From assembly GCA_907163375.1 (NCBI GenBank), contig CAJQUW010010445.1:62001-126000 (forward strand): a stretch of DNA of 64,000 nucleotides, written 5' to 3'. Origin of the DNA: Prostheceraeus crozeri (Eukaryota > Platyhelminthes > Polycladida > Euryleptidae). The position numbers were made by a program, and so were the translations under genes. Under the pieces are notes generated by a model. The model had not been told where the DNA came from, did no database searches, and was given only the letters and a program-made list of their open reading frames with translations. Of this stretch, positions 23,401 to 35,400 are shown piece after piece; positions within the stretch are counted from its first letter, which is position 1, and every line of letters begins with the position of its first letter.

Positions 23401-26400
23401 ACTCAATATTTAATTATCCTGTTTACATTGTGTTTTCAAAAAGCAGTATTTATTGATTATCACAGGCGCACTTACTTAGGTGACTTGTCAGCATTGTTTT
23501 TAAGGTGATACTTAATGAATACCCGTCGAAATTTCACTAACTTGCTAATTACAAAGTAGACTAGTTGCACAGAGCCATTTGACCACCTTTCTGTACTATA
23601 TTTTACTTACATATTGCAAAACCTGTCATAGATCGCCATGGTGGTCTATTACAGGTGGCGTTCTATTTTTCAACATCTCCACGTAAAAGGAATCAGAAAT
23701 ATCGCTTCAATAGAGTTTGTATTTGCGCGAGTGTTGTATTTATAAAACTGTCAAATAACTAATTGTTTCACTAAATGCCTGATGCATAGTGAAAGCCTTT
23801 ATATTTCGGCTTATTGGCATGACTTAATTAGTTACTCGTATCTTGTGATAAAGCCTATCATGACACTAAATACATATTTCACTGATGCTGATATTCAATA
23901 AATTGATTTATAGGCATTATTAACAATAAGCGCTAAGGCCTAATTCACCCGCATACTAATAATAAAGACTCAACACTTAACAGGATGCGATATTACGTGG
24001 TGTGATCCAAAATGTCCCGGACTAACCTACTTGCAGATAACCTGTGATAACGAATACTACTTCAGATGTAAATTTAGGTCTTTAAGGCATGAGAAATATG
24101 GTCGCCGAAATTTTTCCGGTCAGTTTTCTATTTTTAAAAAATATTTTTACATTTTAACATGAATTTCTGTATTTTCTGAATTGATCGAGATCCGATTTGT
24201 CTTATTGTTATAGTTAGATTGATTTTGATTTGTACCTTATTTGACGGATATCTTTGCCATGAATATTGCACGTCTTTTGTTAATTGCTTCATGTGTTACG
24301 ATATCAATCAGTGAAGTTCATTCAGCACGCATTCATTAAGAAATCCGTGTCAACGATGGTTCTTTGTTCTATCAGTTTTCATGATGGATGTGACAAGCGT
24401 GTCTTCAGTCGAATATCGCAGTGTGATACGATACCTCCTGATCCGCGGCTTCGCTAATGGTGACATTCTAAAGGAATTAAGCCTGGCATATGGAAGCAAA
24501 GCTCCATCGAGAACTACTGCTTATTTCTGGATAAGCGAATTTAAACGCGGAAGACAATCTGTGGAGCAAGATTTTTCAACTGTTGGTCGGCCGCAGGAGA
24601 TTCCGGAAGAGAAATCGAGTCAGTGCGATGAAGTGATTACAGCACACAGAAGGATAACCATCCGTGAGTTGTCAAGAGAGTTGCGAATCAGTTATCACTC
24701 CTGTCATGACATCATCGAAAGACTTGGATATCGCAAACTGGCATCACGTTTCGTACCGAAGTTTCTGTCACCTGAAATGAAGGAGAACAGACTTCTGGCG
24801 GCACAGTCAAATTTGGATCTCCTCGAAATGCACGGAGATCAGTTTCTGAACTGCATCCTTACAGAGGATGAAACACCTTTAAGTTTGTATCTGCCTCAAA
24901 GTAAGCGAGAATCTGCAGAGTGGCGAAAATCAGGCGAGTCTGCCCCTTTGAAAATGCGATCCGGAACATCACATCGCCGGTCGTTGATGCTGACGGTCTT
25001 TTGGAACGCTTCGGGAATCCAACTGGTTGACTTTGCGGATAAAGGAGTAAGAATCAATAGCGAATATTATTCCAATCTGTTATCTGAAGCGAGGAAGAAA
25101 ATAAGAAAGCCACGAAACATTCCCCTCTACTTGCTTCATGACAATGCTCCGATTCACACCTCGCAGGAGACAACCAATGCCTTAACGAGAAACGGATTTC
25201 AACTATTGAGCCATCCTCCTTATTCACCTGACTTGGCCCCAAGTGACTTCTATCTGTTTAGATTCCTCAAAAAGCATCTTCGTGGACATCATTTTGAATC
25301 GCCAGTTGAACTGCGGGATGCAGTTACTGAGTTTTTTGATTCTTTGACACCGGAATTTTTTCATAAAGCTTTTTGTGAATTGAGACTTCGTTGGCAAAAA
25401 GTGACGAATGCTAACGGCTCATACATTGAAAAGTAAACTGTTTTCTGGAACAAAACATTTGTTTTTCCGTTAATTATTAGTCAGGTTATTAGTGATAGCT
25501 TAACTGTCAAGTTAATCTAAATATATTAATTCTAAATCGCTAGAATTTATAGGAAAATCTTGAAATTCAGACAAAAATGTTTGAAAATTTTGAAAAAATA
25601 GAAAACTGACCGGAAAAATTTCGGCAACCATATTTCTCATGCCTTAAAGACCTAAATTTACATCTGAAGTAGTATTCGTTATCACAGGTTATCTGCAAGT
25701 AGGTTAGTCCGGGACATTTTGGATCACACCACGTATATCTATCCAGCGCATTATGCACGCAAGATCACTACCTGTAAAGAAAACAAGATGACCAACAACA
25801 CAAAATGTGATTAACATTACATGCACTTAATGATTGATTTAAGGCAATTTGTTAATTATGAGGAGGGCAAGGAAAGTCAATTTCGCTATCCGAACAGCTC
25901 CTATCATATTGCCACACGAAATGCAGCGAACAAATAATTGCAAAAAAACACATCACATATCGGACTGTCCTTGCATAAGCAAATATCTTTGTACTACTTA
26001 CTAATTATACTGACGAAATGTAGGAAGTGGCGTTCTATTGCATGGTGGTGGTCTGTTTTTGAAACACTTCGTGAGGGTGGCAGTCTATTACAGGTTTTAT
26101 GGTATTTACGGCAAAAAAATGTTACAAATGGTTCCGGAGAACGTTTATGCTAGGTCTGAACGACAACTCAATGAAACATTCTATAAAATAGCATGAGGTC
26201 AATTTTTTCACGTGTTTCTTAAAATCAATAGGGGCGGGCAGTGATGAAGTAACATGCTCCGGCGGTAATCAGTTCCATCCTCTTAAAACAGGATGGCCAT
26301 AGAAGAACTTTCTTGGATAATTGTAAAGACGAACAATTTGTATAATAAGTGGAACATGTTAATTTTTTAAGAGCCTGATCATTTAAATCACACTAACTTC

Positions 26401-29400
26401 AAGTTTTTTGTTAGCAAATGAATGGAACGATGTAACATTGATTTTGATAAAACGTTAAGTTGAAAGGATTTGCGTACTATTAATAAATGCAAATACTTTC
26501 CTAAAGCATTTATACTCGCCTATATTTTGACGCACATTCCATTTTTACAGCCTGCAATATTGACATCAAACTTTTCGCATAAGAAGTGGTGAAGTTGGAA
26601 TAACTGCATGTGGTGCGAAGAGATTCAAAGATATAGCCATTCAATATATAGTGCATCTTCAATATCAAACCACTACCTCTCAGATCGCATGTGTGTGAAT
26701 ATTATAGTAAATTTGACGACAACAGATGACCCAATGTCCCAAAACGCAATTGGATGTAGCCTAGCATTAAATTTGCTAAAGAGTGTACATTTTGCCATCG
26801 AAAATAAGTCACATTTGCAAACTTTATTTTTACACACTACTTGTAAAGTTCCCGACACCGCACTAGCCATATGCTACAAGATGATATAAAAGTATGAATT
26901 TGGTTTCTCAATATCCATTCCATATAGTACAAACAAGCACGCATGAAACAAAGGTCATTTTCCACGACCGGAAAATATCAGAGAAGAAAAAAAATGCATG
27001 AAGCATAAATTATGTTGTGGTTAATACATGCCCATTAAACACAGGAATATATCCCTAGGCCTGCAAATAATTATGAGTAAACCATGTCTATGCGACAACC
27101 TAAATGAATAGACAAACCGAGACCATCACATCCAAGATGAAAACTGATACAGGTTCCGATCGATACAATAGTCAGGGTTACTGATCTCGAATCCTAAACG
27201 TTCTATCTCTTGTTCTGGCAGTGGAGGCCAATTTTGTCACTTGTCATCACCTTCTGTCTTTCCGAGGGCAGATTGAAGGTATCGTCTCATAGTATCAGCA
27301 TTTAACCATTTTCGTCTGATGGCCGGAAAAGTCTCATGCATGACTGCAGGATGACATAAGTCTGAATTCGAGTTCTAAATCTCCATTCCATAAAATATGT
27401 AACCTCCATAAATAGTATCCCTTAACACCACCGAAGGACGCTTCTAGCCGATACATCTTATTTCTCAACCAGACAGAGGCACAACGTTCTGCCGTATGGC
27501 ATCCAGAGAAGCATTAAGTCATTCTTCGTTATCAAAATAATCAATCAAATGACAAGTGTCCAAATTGTAAGCCGAATTCCCAACTCGTCTATTCTAGGAT
27601 CTATGCGTGATTGGGAACTACCATTTTTATTTGTTCAATATATTCGATATGCGACAAATATTCTTGATTAAACACTTCTCATTTCACTACACAGCGCAAT
27701 TGAAATCCTTTTTCTACACTACATGTACTCGTACGTAAATTTAAATTCTTGTTGTATTAAAATCAGAAACCGCTTAATTAAAATAATGCAAACTTTACAT
27801 TATGTAGCTAATTATATGACATATTATAACAGATCACTCTTCGACCTTCGCCTAGTTAGTGAAAATACGTGCGATGGTGAGAAATGCGTATTAGAATGTT
27901 TCAACGTCTTGGTCACAGAGAGAGAGATTTGTATATAAGTCTCTACATAATTCTATCAATATAACTACGACAAAAATTCACCTATTTTCTTTCATCATGA
28001 ACAATGATAAGATAATAAGCATCAATGATAAAATTGCATCATGAACAATGATAAGCAGGCTAGCAATTTTTCGCAGAGCCAGAAATATATAGGGGAAAGT
28101 GAGGTGGTATGAGCCAACCTGAATCAGAGCAACGCAGCATTTTCTCTTTTCCACTTATGAATACCTATATACTGTAGAATGTTGTTAAATAGACCACGGA
28201 ATAACAACTGGCAGCTTAGGTACCCTTAAAAATTCTTCAATTCAAAATAATTATAAAAAAATTCTGACTTTTGATTTTGGGTGGGAAGTATGGGCCACAA
28301 GTATGGGAAGTATGGGAAACATGGTGAGGAGGAATTGGCCACTTGCGAAATCTACGATTTGATCGAATAATAGGCCTATATGCATTCCTCACTTCGTGGT
28401 ATTAAAGATGCATGTACTTCTTAACAAATAATCGCATCAATTATGTTAGTTTCAAGTGCAGGCCCGATGCATATTTAGACATATTGCATTTTTGTACTGG
28501 TATAGTCAAGCATAGATTTTCGTGAATTTTACATCAACTGTAGTCTGTTACACAGAATTAATTCGAGCGGGGTATTGATTTCCTGAACTAAAAAGTATGG
28601 ACTATGAAGAAAGCGCGGTCTATTTTGCAGAGGCACTATCACATCATGTGAATAGAAACATAAGCTTCAATACTCTCATCGTATTGAGTGTCACAAATGC
28701 TAGTCACGTATGTATAAGGCATCAAAGCCAATAAGCTTCGACAAACTAAGATGTCCACTTCGCCATTGAATTCGTGTCCGACAGCTCTTCGTATGAGAGC
28801 TTATAATTCACGAAGTCTACTCAGAACGTCCTTCCATTGGACATGTCTTCCCAAACTGAAATACGTAGTCAATCTTGATGTGATTCAGTATTTTTTTGGA
28901 AAAGCGTAGGAAATCTTGGGTTATAAAAATTGTGCAGTAGAAGTGGAACATCGCTGATCGCTCACTTAGTAAGTCTGAACCTAAGCAATTAATGTGCATT
29001 ATCATGCTAGATCATAATGAAGGGCTATCATTTGATTTATTTCTTGCAGGAGCGTAGCTTGAAGTGGCTTTGGACCAGCCCATACCACCCCCGATTAGGT
29101 GGCCCATACTTCCCCAGAGAGTACCCAAAAAATAGACCTTAAATAATATTTAAGGAGAAATACTATTTTCTCAATACTGAAGTGAGACAACAAAGCGGCT
29201 AACTTGACAATGCTAAAGAGAAATTACTTGATTAAACAAATTTTCGGTGAAATAGTAGAAATATGGCGATTCAAAATTCAAAACTATGTCTGAAACGTAT
29301 TCACTTGCATGTCTCCTAAGCCAATGCAACTGAAGAGTTTATAATTACGTGTTAATGAGTAAGTGCAGCATGTAACCAATATGCAAATATTTCACTTAAT

Positions 29401-32400
29401 ATTTCATCTACCACGTGCCCAAACCTTCTCAATTTCCCCTACATCTTCATCAGACGTTCAACCGCAGATTGTACACAACAAAGCCTATTATTGTAAGGAA
29501 ATATCTGTATTGCTATCACCACTGACATAACACTACGGCCAATTAAAAAGAGCAAATTTCGGTGTATAGAAAGTCAAAATGCCAGCATGCAATGTAACGT
29601 GTGAATATATGTATCAACTATACCATCAAGTTAGTATCATTTTCTTGGTAGATTATTATGTTACAAGACACTTACAAAGAAAAAGGACAAATATATTCTG
29701 TTCACATATATTTATCTCCATACATGTCACTATAGCGTCAAGAAAGCCGAGTATATCATGGTTTTCAGTAATTGACATTTCAAAAAATCACTAAGTTACC
29801 AACATACGAAAGGCGATGTTATTGAAACTAAAACGCAAAGAAGTGAAGCTGCGCGCACCGAATGATATATTTAGACCGGCGCAGACAACAATAAAACATT
29901 CCTATGTCGACGCGGAAACTAAAACTGTGACAGATGTGGCTTACCCCATGGAACACGCTTCGACAGACCGATAAGAGAGAATGAGATTTAGAAAATATCA
30001 GATCTATCAACAGTACACACATTATGTGTATACTTCAATCTGAAAAACTTTCATGGTGTGATAAGACATTTTTTTCATATTTATTATTTTTGTTTAAAAG
30101 GATTGATCAGCCGGCCTTTAAGTATATGAATTCACGATTGAATACGTAAATTTGAATGAATGATGTGATGTCCCCGCAGACACCATTTGGTGATGCGAAA
30201 GAATAGATTGAGACAAGAAATCTCCGTAAATATCTCAAAGTCAATGCCTAGATGTACGAAGAATTATGTCCTGCTGGAAAAAAGATTGACACCACTCGCT
30301 TCGAAGCTTAGAATGATGAAATGTATACTTGAGCATCTGTTTAAAATTGAATGTAGCAAAATTGCAGTCATCATGATGGATAGTATGAATCAGCATAATT
30401 AAGTATCGCAATAATGATTCAAGTATACATGTAAACTTAATTAAATTCCTGGCTAATTCATGCTTTCAACAGATGGTCCGATGACCTTGTGGTTAGATGG
30501 TGTGCTTTTACGTCCTCTAACTCCAACATCGCTAGATCGAACGTGCCGACGACTGATGAAGCCAAAAATGCCGAAACATGTCTCTTAGCAGTTGCATCTG
30601 TTGAGATTTCATAAGCATCAACTGTACAGACATTGTTGTCAGATACAAAGATCATGTTGCCCAACGGTTTTGTCTAAATTATTTTAGGAAAATCAAATGG
30701 ACCAATAAACATTTACTTTGTATAGGGGTTGTCATCCAACAAAAATCATGTCTTAGCTAAGGACTTTGTTTTCGACATATCTATAAATCTGCATTTTCAA
30801 TTAAGTATGCTTGATCACAATATTCAGTTAAAAAAATAATAGTGATGTTAATTGGTACAATTGAGTGTCCGATTATCCGGTACCGAATGACTACTTTAAG
30901 TGTATAATGAATTACTTCACAAAAAGTTATTTTCTAAGTATTTACTAGGTTTCATTAATAACACAATCGCAGTCAAAAATCATGATGAATAACTTGATCT
31001 CCATGAAATATTATCAGCGTCTCAGCGCACATGTATGATATTCATACAATAGATTTCTAAAATTTCAGTTAGGATCCATCTTTTAAAGTGACGGCATGCA
31101 ATTACACTGTAATAATCTTTCAGTTAGCCTTCAGTGTATTCGCTTACGTGCGAATAAAAGCGGTTTTCTCGTTATGTACAAGGAAATATTTCGTTCACAG
31201 TTGAAAATTTCGTCAGAGACTGATATATCTATTAATAACTTTTTCATCATACCACACACGCAACTGACACTTTTGCTTGAATTTTCGTGCAACATACTCA
31301 CTTTTCCTGCAGTAAACGGCTGGGGATCAATCCTGCACGACCACATCCTCCGTCTTTAACAGCCTGCCACCAATGAGGATCTTCTGTATTGACTAGACGG
31401 AGAATTTCGCCACGTGTGAATGAAAGACCCGCTTCTCGACATGGTATCAATTTGTCACCAGAAGGATTGTAGGAGAACAGGGCACGGACAAAATTTTCTC
31501 CTGATGATTCATTAAACCCGGCAACATGAGAAGAAGGGCACAGCTTCAGACGAACTTCGCCAGTGATGTTTGTCTGCAAAATCATAGCTAAAAAGCTACA
31601 ACATGATAAATTATAATGATATTCCTGTGAAGTTATGTGATCAAACTATTTGGTTTACAGCGAATATTCAGCGATGAATTTACGTTCTGTCATTTCTCCG
31701 AGAGAAAATATCTCTGGGAAAATGATGGAGCAGCACATAGTTCTTAACATCGTCAAAATCGTGCAAGCTAATGCCAAAAACAGGTGCTTCTACCGTAGCG
31801 GAACTTTACTTTATTGACCAATGTTATCAACTGAATGTAAATAGAAACATGCTACATACTGCTGATAAGTTCATTGTATGGTTAACGTATTAATAAGAAA
31901 ATGACATCTAGAAGCTGTCATACATCTTACAAAAATTATAAAACAAGCTTACATCGAAAGTCGCTAGAAAATTCACGAGAAAAGACCAGTTCAGACGAAG
32001 TGAACATCAATTTCATAAAATGCAGGGTACTATAATTCGGCAATGAAGATGGATTACATGTATTTTCATTAGTATTATGCGATCATGGTTGACATCTCCG
32101 CGAAACTAAAAAAATCAAGCTTCAGCCTCACGTCACTACAAATTCACGTGCCTAACTTGCAATTATTTTTATATCGTCTGTTTGCAGACCGCTATGTAGA
32201 ACATCGAAGAAACATTGTGAATAGAGATAATATGAATGCCATCTCAGACCATTTAACTGAGAACATGCCTTGACTGTGCATTGTAAATTTCAGAGGATCG
32301 ATGGAAAAGCCAATTTATATTAACAAAATATTCTCAATATATCTCGCCTATCAAAACCATAGACACTCTCAAGGGGACTAAAGGATTTTTAGCGATAAAT

Positions 32401-35400
32401 AGAAGAAAGTGCGTCTTTTAATTGATTCCTTTACAGGAGTTGGCCCATATCTTTTGGTCAAACAAATGGCGAGCTTGTTTTGAACCTTTTCAAAATCATG
32501 AAAGATAACCTCTCGTCCGCACCTGTCAAAAGCCATTGTTGACACAATTGTGAAGCATGAATATCTGTCGCATTTTTTGCTTCTTCTTTAAAAGGTAAAA
32601 AAACAGATTCCTAAATGATTTCCACAATATCCACTTACTTAACAGATGGAGTGACTAACTTTCACAAGCAGACTGCAGCAACTGTCAAATACTGGCTTGC
32701 TTTCTCTGCTTGCATGTTCAATCTACCCTACACTGTCTTCAGTTACAGCATCATCCTCACAGTAACAATTTCCGCACTTAGGTCAATGACTACGTTTTAA
32801 AGTTATTTAATTCATTTAAATCTCGTGTTTGGCTTACCAGCAGGTTGATGACATCCATAGGATCTTGTCCTGTCACACAGTGGTCATTGATTTCCTGAAT
32901 TTCGTCACCGACGCTAAGTGCCGCTGCAGAAGGGAAGCACTTACATGTAAGACATAAATCGATCTTGATGTTAACTTGAAGCTGCTATTAAAGCGACAGA
33001 AATCATGACTCATGAAAAATTGGATCTGAAAATGTTATTTTTAATGACTGAAAAACAATGTCACAATCATCCCTTGAAAGTTGAAATTATAAACTTCAAA
33101 GACGATGATAATTCAGGCTGTATTGAGTTCCGCAGAAAACGGTTTTTGAATGATTCAGATCAATGTTTCTCATTGTTTGATAGGCTGGGGGGGGGGGGGT
33201 TCTCTTAATACACTAGACAGGGTGCAGTTATTTTTTATAAATCAAAGTTGCTTTTACAGAACCCGCATAAAATATTTTGAATGAAATTTGTATGCTAATA
33301 ATTCGGGCTGACATATTTAAACATAATGTTTTGAACGTGGTTAAAAAAACAGTGCTTTTGATCTTTTTCAATTTTTTTGTTTTTGTTTTTTCCTATAACA
33401 GGCGTCTTTCCTTTTTTCGACACACAATCCACAATTTTTAAGACGATGTAATCCATTCTATTCATGCATAATTGCAGATGAAATGTCAACAAATCAAACT
33501 TTTGACAAATACACTTTCGCAATACTTAGTAGAGCGAGTACAGTTTAGTCTATGACTGCAGAAGGCAATTATCGAATCTACCGGCTACCGCGGCAAAATT
33601 TAAGCGGAATTGCGATGCTTAGGCAGTTTATCATCAATATCACCATGGCAAGGTTGCTAAACTCATAAGATTTGCGTGCAACAGCAGACTTCAAGAAGAT
33701 ATTTTTGTGAATGATTGCTTCTTACTTAATTCCGCCAATGAACGTGATGAATTTGAAATCCTCTAAAGAAAGCTGAGTGATATTGAGTGTGCTGAGTGAG
33801 TGGCGTGTTGAATGAATATCCCTAATCATCAAAAGCTGTTTTACTAAAATTTCTATCCATTCAATATGGTTGTTTTGTCATTCTTTGTTTTCTTTTACAA
33901 CATACCAGTAATATATTTTTTGATTGTCACTTTGTATTTTCTATCATCGTCTCTAATACTCACAGATGAATCTAATTCTGTGCTAATACTACACAACAGT
34001 GTTGTGCAGCAACATTGCCTACCCGATCAAATTTGTAAAAAAGTACGATTATCTTCATAGCACATTCATAAATACAAATCAATATTGAACAGCCATTTTT
34101 AGTATGTAAGAATGGCCAGAAAATGCGAAAAGAAACAAAACTAAAAAATGTGTTTAGCCACCTCTAGAGGCCTGTATTTTTTGCAAAATCAACAGCAGTG
34201 GGCAATTTTGCTACAACACTGTATATTATTTACCTCTTTTCACTTTTTCTTCTATTTATCTTTATCTGGATACATTATTTATTTCTTCGAAGGTGAACAC
34301 GTGCATAAATTAAATGTGTATGAATTGAAAAAGAAATGATAAGCATTCCGAAATAAATGACAAAATGCCACTTTCAGTGATAATCAAACTTAAAATGCCA
34401 TTATTAAGCATTCTAACTAAAACCTTTCCCCAAATAAAAGTAGTCTTTTTGGATAATTAGTATTACAATATATTATTCTTTCTTGTAATTCACCAAGTCG
34501 CTAGAGACGAAATTAATTTAATTCTGTTTAAGTGCTACCCCGATTCTCGTCAAATTACATGTATATGAAAAACAAAAACACATAAAAACATATTATAAAT
34601 ATGATAGATGAAAAATCATTTTTGCAACCCTAAGATTATATCACAAAACATTATATTATGAATATAAAGCATAATTATGTTATCAATTTTTTTACAAGGA
34701 TACGACTCAAAACCCATTGGAGATTAGGTAAAATGAGAAAGAAGTTAAGGCTTGATGCTTACATTAAATGTATGTCTTAGTTACGTTTACGCAATTTCAA
34801 AAACTGTTGGTTGAAAAAACGTCGAATTTCTCATACCCGAAGTGCGTCTGAAATACATTAATGAAACTGTAAATATTAAAACAAATATACGCAGGAACTC
34901 TAATGTCCTAATGCTTGGCGAAGACATTTTCCATGTACATGGAAAGATACTTGCATATTATAACAAGTGAGAGAATATTTCAACAGATACTTGATGAAAT
35001 ATGCTGTAATGATTCTTCCCCACACAGACGCTTCACCTTCTCGGTTTGATCCCTGAAAGTGAATGTCAGATGCAACAAGCAATGTAGTAATCTTAGTCTG
35101 TAAAGTTAATCTTAACTTACTAACAAAGAAAATCAAGCAAGATGCAATTAACTACCGAAGCTCTTTCGAAATATTCAAGGCTCTACCGAAACGAATGTTC
35201 GATGCACCTCTAAAAATTCCAGGAACGATTTAAATATAGCAATGTCGATTGACTTACCACATCGATCTGCAGCTCCTCCATGCATGATACGAGCAATAAG
35301 AACAGCACCATTTCTATCATTGATCTTTATTGTTGCTCCAAGAGGCTCCTGCTTCTTCACTAATCGCAAAGCTTTGACGCTCACATCATCTTCATCCACT

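Larger units (their letters stand above)
23618..26098. mobile_element. Older TIR element interrupted by mariner
   Basis: The left end AAAACCTGTCATAGATCGCC (23618 on) matches the reverse complement of the right end AAAACCTGTAATAGACTGCC (26098 backwards) with few mismatches. Inside both ends are related motifs of the form GTGG[CT].[GT]TCTATT[AG]CA. A complete mariner (23996-25733) sits within, so this element is older. Removing mariner leaves about 740 bp with no coding capacity. Superfamily unknown; no clear target duplication was seen. Confidence 0.4.
19861..31301 (-). other. MAGUK intron 5 (11.4 kb)
   Basis: Largest intron, filled by inverted non-LTR fragments (21.13-23.25 kb), a mariner within an older element (23.6-26.1 kb), an unidentified decayed coding stretch (27.1-27.4 kb) and a TA-flanked element (28.09-29.44 kb). 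No exon is needed between exons 5 and 6, because their phases join. A cassette exon of a multiple of 3 nt could still hide here. 29.5-31.3 kb shows nothing beyond a weak tRNA-like patch near 30.49 kb. Confidence 0.6.

Noticed and set aside
33187..33199. Run of 13 G as a functional site
   Set aside because: Isolated homopolymer in an intron; most simply a slippage tract, and its length may be a sequencing error.
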